The position numbers and the translations under genes were made by a program. The notes below the pieces were generated by a model. It saw only the letters and a program-made list of their open reading frames with translations. It was not told the origin of the DNA and ran no database searches. Of a DNA stretch of 64,000 nt, positions 52,106 to 58,349 are shown in pieces. Source of the DNA: Winogradskyella ouciana. Its GTDB lineage: Bacteria > Bacteroidota > Bacteroidia > Flavobacteriales > Flavobacteriaceae. The stretch spans positions 186,001-250,000 of the forward strand of contig NZ_WJYA01000006.1 in the NCBI RefSeq assembly GCF_009709615.1. Direction: 5' to 3'. The stretch's first letter is position 1. Each line of letters opens with the position of its first letter.

Positions 52106-53317
52106 TTATTTTTTTTCTAATAATGCCATATAAAATCCGTCAAAACCAGATTTGTGGGCTAATATTTTTTTATCCTTTATTAAATTAAATTCTTTTCCAG
52201 CCTCCGAAGTTAAGAATTTTTCTACTTGTTCTTGGTTTTCAGAAGGTAAAACAGAACAGGTCGCATAGACCATTTTGCCACCAGATTTTACCATTTTAGA
52301 GTATTGCTCTAAAACTTCAGACTGTGTTTTTTTGATATTTTCAATAAACTCTGGCTCTAATTTCCATTTAGCGTCAGGATTTCGTCTTAAAACACCTAAA
52401 CCAGAACATGGTGCGTCAATCAATAAACGATCCGCTTTTCCATACAGTTTTTTTATAGGTTTGGTAGAGTCAATCACCTTCATCTCAATATTATGAACAC
52501 CATTACGACGTGCTCTAATCTTTAACTTTTTCAACTTACTTTCGTAAATATCCATAGCTATGACCTGACCTTTATTCTCCATCAATGCTGCTAAATGCAA
52601 AGTTTTGCCTCCTGCACCTGCACAAACATCTACAACTTTCATGCCTGGTTTTACATCAAGAAAATCTGCAACTAATTGAGATGATGCATCTTGTACCTCG
52701 AACCAGCCATTTTTAAAGGCTTCGGTTTTGAAAACATTGGCACGTTCCTTTAGTTTTAGTGCTGAAGGATGGTCTGGTAGAAATTCAGTTTCAATATCTT
52801 CAGACTGTAACTTTAGTTGAAGATCTTTTTTATTGGTCTTTAAGGTGTTCACTCTTAAAATGACATCCGCTTGCTCGTTTTGCTTCTCTATTTCTTTAGT
52901 CCATTCGGCTTCACCTAATTCGTTCAGGCCTAATTCATCTATCCAATCTGGAATAGATTCGCGATACTTTCTAATTTTTGATAATTCGTCAAATCGTCCT
53001 TTTATTTTGCGTGATGGAGTATCGGTGAAGTATTTCCAGTCTGGGAGCTTAATTCCTTTTAATGTTGCCCAAACAGCAAAGATTCTCCATAAATTATCTC
53101 TATCAAAGGGCTCTTTTACGTCTGCAATTTCTGAATAGAGTCGCTTATAACGCACAATTTCGTAAACGGTTTCTGCGATAAAACCTCTATCTCGACTTCC
53201 CCAACGCTTATCGCGTCTCAACAATTGCTGAACCACCTTGTCGGCATATTCGTTTTCATTGAAGATTTTGTGTAAACCATCAATGACTGCAAAGCATAAA
53301 TTTCGGTGTAGTCGCAT
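52106..53317 (-). CDS. RsmB/NOP2-family rRNA (cytosine-C5) methyltransferase
   Basis: A 403-residue protein with an N-terminal NusB-like helical domain (about 1-120) and a Rossmann methyltransferase domain. The SAM motif is VVDVCAGAGGKTLHLAALM. The catalytic Cys pair is in APCSGLGVLRRNPD and YATCSVLPSENQEQ. It should methylate a cytosine of 16S rRNA. The 253 bases upstream contain a repeat element rather than a recognised operator. Confidence 0.9.
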   Translation of the reverse strand: MRLHRNLCFAVIDGLHKIFNENEYADKVVQQLLRRDKRWGSRDRGFIAETVYEIVRYKRLYSEIADVKEPFDRDNLWRIFAVWATLKGIKLPDWKYFTDTPSRKIKGRFDELSKIRKYRESIPDWIDELGLNELGEAEWTKEIEKQNEQADVILRVNTLKTNKKDLQLKLQSEDIETEFLPDHPSALKLKERANVFKTEAFKNGWFEVQDASSQLVADFLDVKPGMKVVDVCAGAGGKTLHLAALMENKGQVIAMDIYESKLKKLKIRARRNGVHNIEMKVIDSTKPIKKLYGKADRLLIDAPCSGLGVLRRNPDAKWKLEPEFIENIKKTQSEVLEQYSKMVKSGGKMVYATCSVLPSENQEQVEKFLTSEAGKEFNLIKDKKILAHKSGFDGFYMALLEKK

Positions 53318-53325
53318 TTTTTTTT

Positions 53326-53423
53326 AAGTTATCAGTCTCAGTTATCAGTCTTCAGAATACTATTGCTATTGTTTTGGTTGAATCTATAAGACAACTGTAT
53401 ACTGAGACTGCAAACTGCGAACT
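53326..53423. repeat. dispersed repeat with direct and inverted copies
   Basis: A direct repeat, AGTTATCAGTCT (53327-53338 and again from 53340), is followed about 60 bp later by ACTGAGACTG (53401-53410). This is the exact reverse complement of CAGTCTCAGT at 53333-53342. It is a typical flavobacterial intergenic element between the methyltransferase and ECF genes. Confidence 0.7.
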
Positions 53424-53514
53424 TTTTAAGAGCATGCAAAGGTAATAGAAAAGTTGGGATGTATGGTAGTTTATTATAAAGTCTTTATCTTTTGATAATT
53501 AATAGAAATAGACG

Positions 53515-53540
53515 CAAGTTTTTCGCTAAAATTGCATCTA
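53515..53540 (+). promoter_or_regulatory. ECF-type promoter, copy 1 (sigma gene)
   Basis: CAAGTTTTT-N8-TTGCATCTA. The -10-like end lies 31 bases before the sigma gene start. The same 9+8+9 arrangement recurs at 54153-54178 and 55081-55106, so the sigma factor probably transcribes its own gene. Confidence 0.75.
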
Positions 53541-53571
53541 TATATAATAACCTTCATAGCAAGATATTTTT

Positions 53572-54150
53572 TTGACTGAAACAGAATTTATAAAAGAATT
53601 ACAACTAAAAAGTACTGCTGCTTACAGCAAACTTGTTGACGATTTTCAGCAAAAAGTCTTTGGCACTTGTATGTCCTTTGTGCCTAACGTAGAAGATGCG
53701 GAGGATATAGCGCAAGATGTGTTTGTTGAGGTTTTTAATTCTATTTCAAAATTTAAAGGAGAATCTAAATTATCGACATGGATTTATAGAATCACCACTA
53801 ATAAATGTCTGGAGTTTATTAGAAAAAAGAACACAAAAAAGCGTTTTGCTTTTATGCAGTCCATAACTGGTAACGCGATTCCGATTGATAAGACAAATTA
53901 TTTTACGGAAATCAATCATCCGGGAATTTTGTTAGAAAACAAAGAGCTTAACGCAACGTTATTTAAGGCCATAAGTAGTTTGCCAGAAAGTCAGGGCGTG
54001 ATTTTTACCTTGCATAAAGTGGATGGAAAGAGTTATCAGGAAATAGCCGAAATAACAAATAGAACATTATCTTCTGTGGAGTCGGTAATGTTTAGAGCGA
54101 AGAAGAATTTACAAAAGTTATTGGAAGATTATTATAAAAATGAATATTAG
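53572..54150 (+). CDS. ECF RNA polymerase sigma factor, module 1, TTG start
   Basis: A 192-residue ECF sigma. The frame has no ATG before region 2, so it starts with TTG at 53572 (TETEFIKELQLKS follows). Region 2 includes DAEDIAQDVFVEVFNS and WIYRITTNKCLEFIRKKN. Region 4 includes VDGKSYQEIAEITNRTLSSVESVMFRAKKN. It is the first gene of a three-gene module with a small anti-sigma-like membrane protein and a Spy/CpxP-like protein. The promoter at 53515-53540 and two further copies make it the likely activator of this region. It is paralogous to the sigma factor at 57511-58053, which also starts with TTG. Confidence 0.9.
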   Translation: MTETEFIKELQLKSTAAYSKLVDDFQQKVFGTCMSFVPNVEDAEDIAQDVFVEVFNSISKFKGESKLSTWIYRITTNKCLEFIRKKNTKKRFAFMQSITGNAIPIDKTNYFTEINHPGILLENKELNATLFKAISSLPESQGVIFTLHKVDGKSYQEIAEITNRTLSSVESVMFRAKKNLQKLLEDYYKNEY

Positions 54151-54152
54151 CA

Positions 54153-54178
54153 CAAGTTTTTAATGACTTTTGCATCTA
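54153..54178 (+). promoter_or_regulatory. ECF-type promoter, copy 2 (anti-sigma-like gene)
   Basis: CAAGTTTTT-N8-TTGCATCTA directly after the sigma stop codon. The expected start is about 6 bases after the box and the ATG follows at 54191, so the second transcript has almost no leader. Confidence 0.7.
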
Positions 54179-54190
54179 AATACAACGAGT

Positions 54191-54511
54191 ATGAGAACGA
54201 ACCCTGAAATAAAAAAGAAAGTTGAACAGACTTTGTCTTCTATTGAGCAAATGGAAGAAGTGAAGGTGTCTCCTTTTTTTAAGGAAAAAGTAATGCATCA
54301 AATTAGAAATGCATCAGAAGATAAGAACGAGACTATTTTGTCCTGGTTTACTCCAAAACTACAATTGGCAACCTTGGTCTGTATTGTGATACTTAATGTT
54401 ATCGCGTTTTCAAACTTAGAGGACAATAATTATGATGAAAACATTAACGAATTTGCTGAGTCCTATGGTTTGTCAACAAATACTGATCTTGCAATATTAA
54501 ATGACTTATGA
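54191..54511 (+). CDS. small anti-sigma-like membrane protein, module 1
   Basis: A 106-residue protein (start at the ATG 54191; the preceding in-frame TTG is part of the -10 element). A charged N-terminal helix region (NPEIKKKVEQTLSSIEQMEEV, then FFKEKVMHQI) is followed by one membrane helix (about 60-75, LATLVCIVILNVIAF) and a short acidic outer tail. The layout matches the anti-sigma-like protein of module 2 (56905-57408) in general form. A sigma-inhibiting role is inferred from position. It overlaps the next gene by 4 bases. Confidence 0.75.
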   Translation: MRTNPEIKKKVEQTLSSIEQMEEVKVSPFFKEKVMHQIRNASEDKNETILSWFTPKLQLATLVCIVILNVIAFSNLEDNNYDENINEFAESYGLSTNTDLAILNDL

Positions 54512-55002
54512 AAAAGAACACCATTCTATACTTATTGATTATCATTCTTATAATTGCCAACGGATTTTTTCTGTACAATTATTTAGGGCATGATGATAAA
54601 AAGCGAGATAGACAAAAAGACAGAACAAGTTTTATTATAAAAAAGCTTGGTTTTGAGGGAGAGCAGATAGATAGCTTTAAAAACTTTAAAGACTTACACC
54701 GTGAAAGAATGCGTCTAATATCTGATGATATAAAAGTGTTGAAAGACAGTTTGTTTGATAAACTTCCTGAAGATGAGGTTTCGGAGTATTACATAGATTC
54801 GCTAACAAGTTTGATTGCGGAAAAAGAAAAAGCCAAGGATAAAGAAGTGTTTGCTTATTTTAAGAGGGTAAGGGATTTGTGCCAAGGTGATCAAAAGGAA
54901 AAGTTTGATAAAATTCTTAAAGATGCTCTAAATAAAGGAAATAGAAACCGCAGTGGAAAATCAAAGAGGGATAAGGGTCATCGACCGCCTCCTAAAGATT
55001 AG
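54508..55002 (+). CDS. Spy/CpxP-like periplasmic protein, module 1
   Basis: A 164-residue membrane-anchored protein (helix about residues 5-24, then an N-terminal YLGHDDKKR). The rest is a helical, K/E/D-rich domain (FKNFKDLHRERMRLISDDIKV, YFKRVRDLCQGDQKEKFD) like the LTxxQ/CpxP sensors linked to ECF sigma genes in Bacteroidota, with a basic Pro-rich end. The ATG overlaps the anti-sigma-like gene by 4 bases (ATGA). It may sense misfolded envelope proteins or metals; the ligand is unknown. Confidence 0.78.
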   Translation: MKKNTILYLLIIILIIANGFFLYNYLGHDDKKRDRQKDRTSFIIKKLGFEGEQIDSFKNFKDLHRERMRLISDDIKVLKDSLFDKLPEDEVSEYYIDSLTSLIAEKEKAKDKEVFAYFKRVRDLCQGDQKEKFDKILKDALNKGNRNRSGKSKRDKGHRPPPKD

Positions 55003-55026
55003 CAACGATATAAGTTTGACTTAAAG

Positions 55027-55055
55027 ACCTTCAATTTTATTTGAAGGTTTTTTTT
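55027..55055 (+). terminator. terminator of ECF module 1
   Basis: ACCTTCAA pairs with TTGAAGGT around a 6-base loop, followed by eight or more T residues. Confidence 0.88.
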
Positions 55056-55080
55056 ATGCTTTGTTTAACATTCTAAGCAA

Positions 55081-55106
55081 CAAGTTTTTAGAGTGGATTG
55101 CATCTA
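55081..55106 (+). promoter_or_regulatory. ECF-type promoter, copy 3 (no gene directly downstream)
   Basis: CAAGTTTTT-N8-TTGCATCTA lies after the module terminator. The predicted start is about 55112. The stretch up to the terminator at 55199-55225 contains no open frame of any length. Confidence 0.7.
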
Positions 55107-55111
55107 AAGAC

Positions 55112-55225
55112 TTAAAGAAGAAAAAACATAAGTCAACCTGTATTAAAACAAGAATTTGAGTTAGTCCAAAAATTTTTGATTTATTGTTAATTTGAAAGGC
55201 TTTGCGATAATCTCGCAAAGCTTTT
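55112..55225 (+). ncRNA. candidate ECF-sigma-dependent small RNA (~115 nt)
   Basis: It runs from the start site predicted by promoter copy 3 to the hairpin terminator at 55199-55225. There is no ribosome-binding or start-codon arrangement inside; the only TTG frame ends after two codons. An alternative is a leader with an attenuator for the lipoprotein gene at 55251. Confidence 0.45.
55199..55225 (+). terminator. terminator in front of the Ycf48-like lipoprotein gene
   Basis: GCTTTGCGA pairs with TCGCAAAGC (9 bp) around a 5-base loop, followed by TTTTCTATTTTT. It stands 25 bases before the next start codon, an unusual place unless something ends there. Confidence 0.8.
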
Positions 55226-55250
55226 CTATTTTTAGAGAAAATTGAAATGT

Positions 55251-56324
55251 ATGAGATTTACAATTATTTGTTTTGTCTTGATTGTTTTGTGTTCGTGCCA
55301 TTCTGAAAAACCGACAAAACAGAGAAATTTTTCTAAAGTTGAGATTAATGCATTGCATGAGGATACCTTATTTAATATTAGGGCTTTGGAATTATTAAAG
55401 AAGGATAGAGGATGTATATTTTTAAATTCGGATGGGCGAGGAGGATTGGTCATGGAAGAATTGAGGGCTAATAAGCCAGACACAACTGTCGTTTATGATT
55501 ATTTCCATAAGATAAACACGAATATTATACTGAATTATCGTTCGGTTGCGACTACTAATAAAGATCACTACGGATTGACTATTGGAAGTCCGGCCTATCT
55601 TCTAAGAGCTGCGCACGAATCACTAGATACAGTTTACAAAGAAACCCACCCAAAAACCTTCTACGATTCCATGGACTTCTGGAACGACCAAGAAGGCATT
55701 GCCATTGGTGATCCTACAGACGATTGTATGAGTGTTATCATTACCAGAGACGGAGGAGAAACATGGGCAAAACTATCTTGCGATGATTTACCAAAAGCTA
55801 AAGAAGGGGAGGCCGCATTTGCTGCGAGTGATACTAACATCGCTATTGTCGGCTACCATACTTGGGTAGCCACAGGAGGTAAAGCGAGTAGAATTTTATA
55901 TTCACCAGATAAAGGCAAAACATGGGAATTATACGACACTCCAATTATACAAGGCAAGGAAACTACTGGTATGTATTCCATAGATTTTTATGATGAAAAT
56001 AACGGTTTTGCTATTGGTGGTGATTACACCAAACCTAACGATACACTAAACAATAAAATAAGAACCCAAGATGGCGGAAAAACCTGGCAAGTGGTAGCCA
56101 ATGGCAAAGGTCCAGGTTATAGAAGTTGTGTGCAATATGTACCTAATAGCAATGCAAAGGAATTGGTTGCTATTGGTTTTAAAGGTATAGATTACAGCAA
56201 TGATGCTGGTGAAACCTGGAAACATTTAAGCGATGAAGGGTTCTACACCATTCGGTTTTTAAATGATTCCGTGGCTTATGCTGCTGGCAAAGGACGGATA
56301 AGTAAGTTGACGTTTAGGGAGTAG
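55251..56324 (+). CDS. Ycf48/BNR-repeat lipoprotein
   Basis: About 357 residues from the ATG at 55251 (lipoprotein signal MRFTIICFVLIVLCSC). The domain is a seven-bladed Ycf48/Hcf136-like propeller with Asp-box repeats (TRDGGETWAKL, SPDKGKTWELY, TQDGGKTWQVV and SNDAGETWKHL), often annotated as oxidoreductase. No catalytic residues are evident. It stands alone between the two ECF modules and reads opposite to the second. Its mRNA would begin close to the terminator at 55199-55225. Confidence 0.82.
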   Translation: MRFTIICFVLIVLCSCHSEKPTKQRNFSKVEINALHEDTLFNIRALELLKKDRGCIFLNSDGRGGLVMEELRANKPDTTVVYDYFHKINTNIILNYRSVATTNKDHYGLTIGSPAYLLRAAHESLDTVYKETHPKTFYDSMDFWNDQEGIAIGDPTDDCMSVIITRDGGETWAKLSCDDLPKAKEGEAAFAASDTNIAIVGYHTWVATGGKASRILYSPDKGKTWELYDTPIIQGKETTGMYSIDFYDENNGFAIGGDYTKPNDTLNNKIRTQDGGKTWQVVANGKGPGYRSCVQYVPNSNAKELVAIGFKGIDYSNDAGETWKHLSDEGFYTIRFLNDSVAYAAGKGRISKLTFRE

Positions 56325-56356
56325 ATTTAGTGTTTAAAGAATAAAAACGAATTATT

Positions 56357-56426
56357 GTCATGCTGAACGTGTTTCAGCATCTTCAATAAGAATTACAACT
56401 AGATTCTGAAACGAGTTCAGAATGAC
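56357..56426. repeat. 70-bp dispersed palindromic repeat
   Basis: Left arm 56357-56382 (GTCATGCTGAAC...) and right arm 56401-56426 (...GTTCAGAATGAC) are inverted copies with a few mismatches. The half element at 13827-13852 is the same family. It sits between convergent genes. Confidence 0.8.
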
Positions 56427-56439
56427 AAATGAGCTAGGT

Positions 56440-56889
56440 TTAATTTTTTCTGTTGCGTTTGTCTCGCATTTGCTTTAGTCGTTCTAATAGTATTTTATTA
56501 AACTGATCTTCAGCAGCTTTTAGAAGTATGATTTTTTTTGAGGAGATCACTTCCTTTAAATCTTGTACAAGTTGTAATTTGGCTTCATGCATATCGGTTT
56601 CAGCCTTCATTAATTTTTCTAAGAGTTCTTTGGCTCTTTTGTCGGAGATATCACCACGTCGCATTTCTTGTTTTAAAGGCTGTAAGTCCTTAGACCTAAT
56701 ATCTTCCACTTTAGCTTCATAGGCATTATAGATAGGCCAGAACTGTTGTGCTTCTTCGGAGGTTAAGCTCAACTTTTCGGTAATGAATGCTATTTTTTGG
56801 GCTTTTATACGTTCTTGCATTTTGCCTCCATTTTGGGCAAAACTTGAAAAGCTTATTAACAACACTAGTATTGGGATTAATTTTTTCAT
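56440..56889 (-). CDS. Spy/CpxP-like protein, module 2
   Basis: A 149-residue exported protein with a cleavable signal (MKKLIPILVLLISFSSFAQ). A helical domain with MQERIKAQKIAFITEKLSLT, FWPIYNAYEAKVEDIRSK, LEKLMKAETDMHEAK and a basic end (KQMRDKRNRKN) is characteristic of CpxP/Spy-like proteins linked to ECF sigma genes. It is the third gene of a module running sigma, anti-sigma-like, CpxP-like, parallel to the module at 53572-55002. It begins 15 bases after the stop of the anti-sigma-like gene. Confidence 0.8.
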   Translation of the reverse strand: MKKLIPILVLLISFSSFAQNGGKMQERIKAQKIAFITEKLSLTSEEAQQFWPIYNAYEAKVEDIRSKDLQPLKQEMRRGDISDKRAKELLEKLMKAETDMHEAKLQLVQDLKEVISSKKIILLKAAEDQFNKILLERLKQMRDKRNRKN

Positions 56890-56904
56890 AATTATGTTTA
56901 ATAT

Positions 56905-57408
56905 TTATTCTAACATAGCTTCTATATCTACATTGTCTAGTAAATATGATTCTAAGTTTTCTTCATTATAATTTGTCTGTGTTATTGTGAAGTCTTCTTC
57001 CAATATTTCTGCGTCAGAAAGTAATTGCGCTAACTCATAACTATCTAAATCTTGACTTTCGAGATAGGTTTCTACCATTTCCACTGAAAGTTCTTCAGTA
57101 GAACCACCTTTTCCTATAAATATGGCAAAAAGCAACACTAAAGATGCTGCAATACCAGCGATGTAATATAATCTTTTCCTAGAACTCAACTTCACTACCC
57201 GAGTTTCATCTTCATTCAATTTACGCATTACGTTGTCTTCAACGGAATCAAAATAATCCTTTGGGACTTTAAAACCTGTTGATTGCACATCACTTATCGA
57301 TTGGCTTTCAGACATACGCTCAAAGAGTTTGTCCTCAAAGGATTCAAAGTAGTGGTCAGGTGTTTTAAAACCTGTTTTTTTAACGTTATGTAGCTTATTT
57401 TTTTTCAT
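56905..57408 (-). CDS. anti-sigma-like membrane protein, module 2
   Basis: A 167-residue protein. The cytoplasmic part carries two copies of a short motif (TGFKTPDHYFESFEDKLFER and TGFKVPKDYFDSVEDNVMR, residues about 12-31 and 45-63). One membrane helix follows (about 86-102, LYYIAGIAASLVLLFAIFIG), then an acidic outer tail (EELSVEMVETYLES). The internal duplication and single helix suit an anti-sigma factor for the sigma encoded just upstream; this is inferred. A short repeat (57440-57464) lies in the 102-base gap before it. Confidence 0.75.
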   Translation of the reverse strand: MKKNKLHNVKKTGFKTPDHYFESFEDKLFERMSESQSISDVQSTGFKVPKDYFDSVEDNVMRKLNEDETRVVKLSSRKRLYYIAGIAASLVLLFAIFIGKGGSTEELSVEMVETYLESQDLDSYELAQLLSDAEILEEDFTITQTNYNEENLESYLLDNVDIEAMLE

Positions 57409-57439
57409 TTTTAGTTCCCTATAAGAGGAATCTTAATTA

Positions 57440-57464
57440 AACACTTCGACTGCGCTCAGTGTGA
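57440..57464. repeat. short dispersed palindromic repeat in module 2
   Basis: The sequence CACTTCGACTGCGCTCAGTG is an imperfect palindrome followed by TGAC. It is of the same general kind as other flavobacterial intergenic elements and lies between the sigma and anti-sigma-like genes. Confidence 0.65.
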
Positions 57465-57510
57465 CATTCTGGTTATTTCCACTTCTTTGACTTCAAATTA
57501 CTAAAATGGT

Positions 57511-58053
57511 TTAATCCGAAGTTAAAAAGCTTTCTATTTTTTTTACTGCGATATGATATGATGCTTTTAAAGCTCCCTCGCTTGTTTCCAATATTTCTGA
57601 TATTTCCTTGTATTTTAAATCGTCAAAGTATTTCATATTAAACACCAATTGTTGTTTTTGAGGTAAAGTAGCAATGGCTTTCTGCAATTTTAATTGAATG
57701 TCGTCACCTTCAAAATAAACATCTGCCGTTAAATTGTTTATGGCATAGGTTTGGTGTTCTTCGTTAGAAATCTGTAAGCGTTTAGCATTCTTGTTGATAT
57801 GGGTTATGGATTCATTGGTTGCAATACGATACATCCAAGAAAATAATTTACTATCGCCCTTAAACTTGTCTATGCTTCTATGCACTTTAATAAAAGTATT
57901 CTGAAGTACATCATCAGCGTCATCATGGCTAATCACAATCTTTCGGATATGCCAATACAAACGTTCTTTATAGAGATTTAGAAGTTCTCTAAAAGCCGCT
58001 TCTTTAGATTTGGGATTCTGAAGACGTAATATGAAATCTGATTCGTCGGTCAA
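57511..58053 (-). CDS. ECF RNA polymerase sigma factor, module 2, TTG start
   Basis: A 180-residue ECF sigma. As in module 1 the frame begins with TTG (58053), and TTG-ACC-GAC-GAA resembles TTG-ACT-GAA-ACA of the paralog. Region 2 includes DDADDVLQNTFIKVHRS and FSWMYRIATNESITHIN. Region 4 includes DDLKYKEISEILETSEGALKASYHIAVKKI. The promoter at 58072-58097 has the same 26-bp geometry as the module 1 promoters but different key bases. It is the first gene of a module whose later genes encode anti-sigma-like and Spy-like proteins. Confidence 0.9.
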   Translation of the reverse strand: MTDESDFILRLQNPKSKEAAFRELLNLYKERLYWHIRKIVISHDDADDVLQNTFIKVHRSIDKFKGDSKLFSWMYRIATNESITHINKNAKRLQISNEEHQTYAINNLTADVYFEGDDIQLKLQKAIATLPQKQQLVFNMKYFDDLKYKEISEILETSEGALKASYHIAVKKIESFLTSD

Positions 58054-58071
58054 GCCAATTACTTTACTGTT

Positions 58072-58097
58072 TAGACCATTGAAATTACTAAAAGTTT
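58072..58097 (-). promoter_or_regulatory. ECF-type promoter of module 2
   Basis: On the minus strand AAACTTTT (58097-58090) is followed so that GGTCTA ends at 58072. The 26-bp span and the pattern nAA(C/G)TTTT-N14-TCTA are those of module 1. Bases at the -35 and -10 sites differ (C for G, GG for GCA), which would give separate specificity. Confidence 0.55.
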
Positions 58098-58293
58098 AAT
58101 GGATAAAAATATTAATTTTCTCTTCTGTTATTTAATCATTGAAAATCAGATAATTAGAATTTTAAACTTCGATAAAATGCAAAAAAATACGATAAAAAGC
58201 ACTTTTTTCTTGTTTTGTAGAATTATTTATTATATGTTTGGCTCAGCTTAACCTATTAACTGTTATCAGTTTCCCCAAATCTGGTAACAAAAG

Positions 58294-58325
58294 AAAAGGA
58301 TGCATGTAACAGTGCATCCTTTTTC
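58294..58325 (-). terminator. terminator after the ABC exporter gene
   Basis: AAAAGGATGCA pairs with TGCATCCTTTT over an 8-base loop. On the minus strand it is followed by CTTTTG. Confidence 0.85.
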
Positions 58326-58349
58326 CTTTTAAAATTTTGATAAAATAAG

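Noticed and set aside
54170..54190. Upstream TTG start for the module 1 anti-sigma-like protein
   Set aside because: These bases are the -10 half of the repeated ECF promoter. The ATG at 54191 starts a normal protein.
55242..55250. Upstream TTG start for the Ycf48-like lipoprotein
   Set aside because: The ATG at 55251 gives a clean lipoprotein signal, and the upstream codons add nothing.
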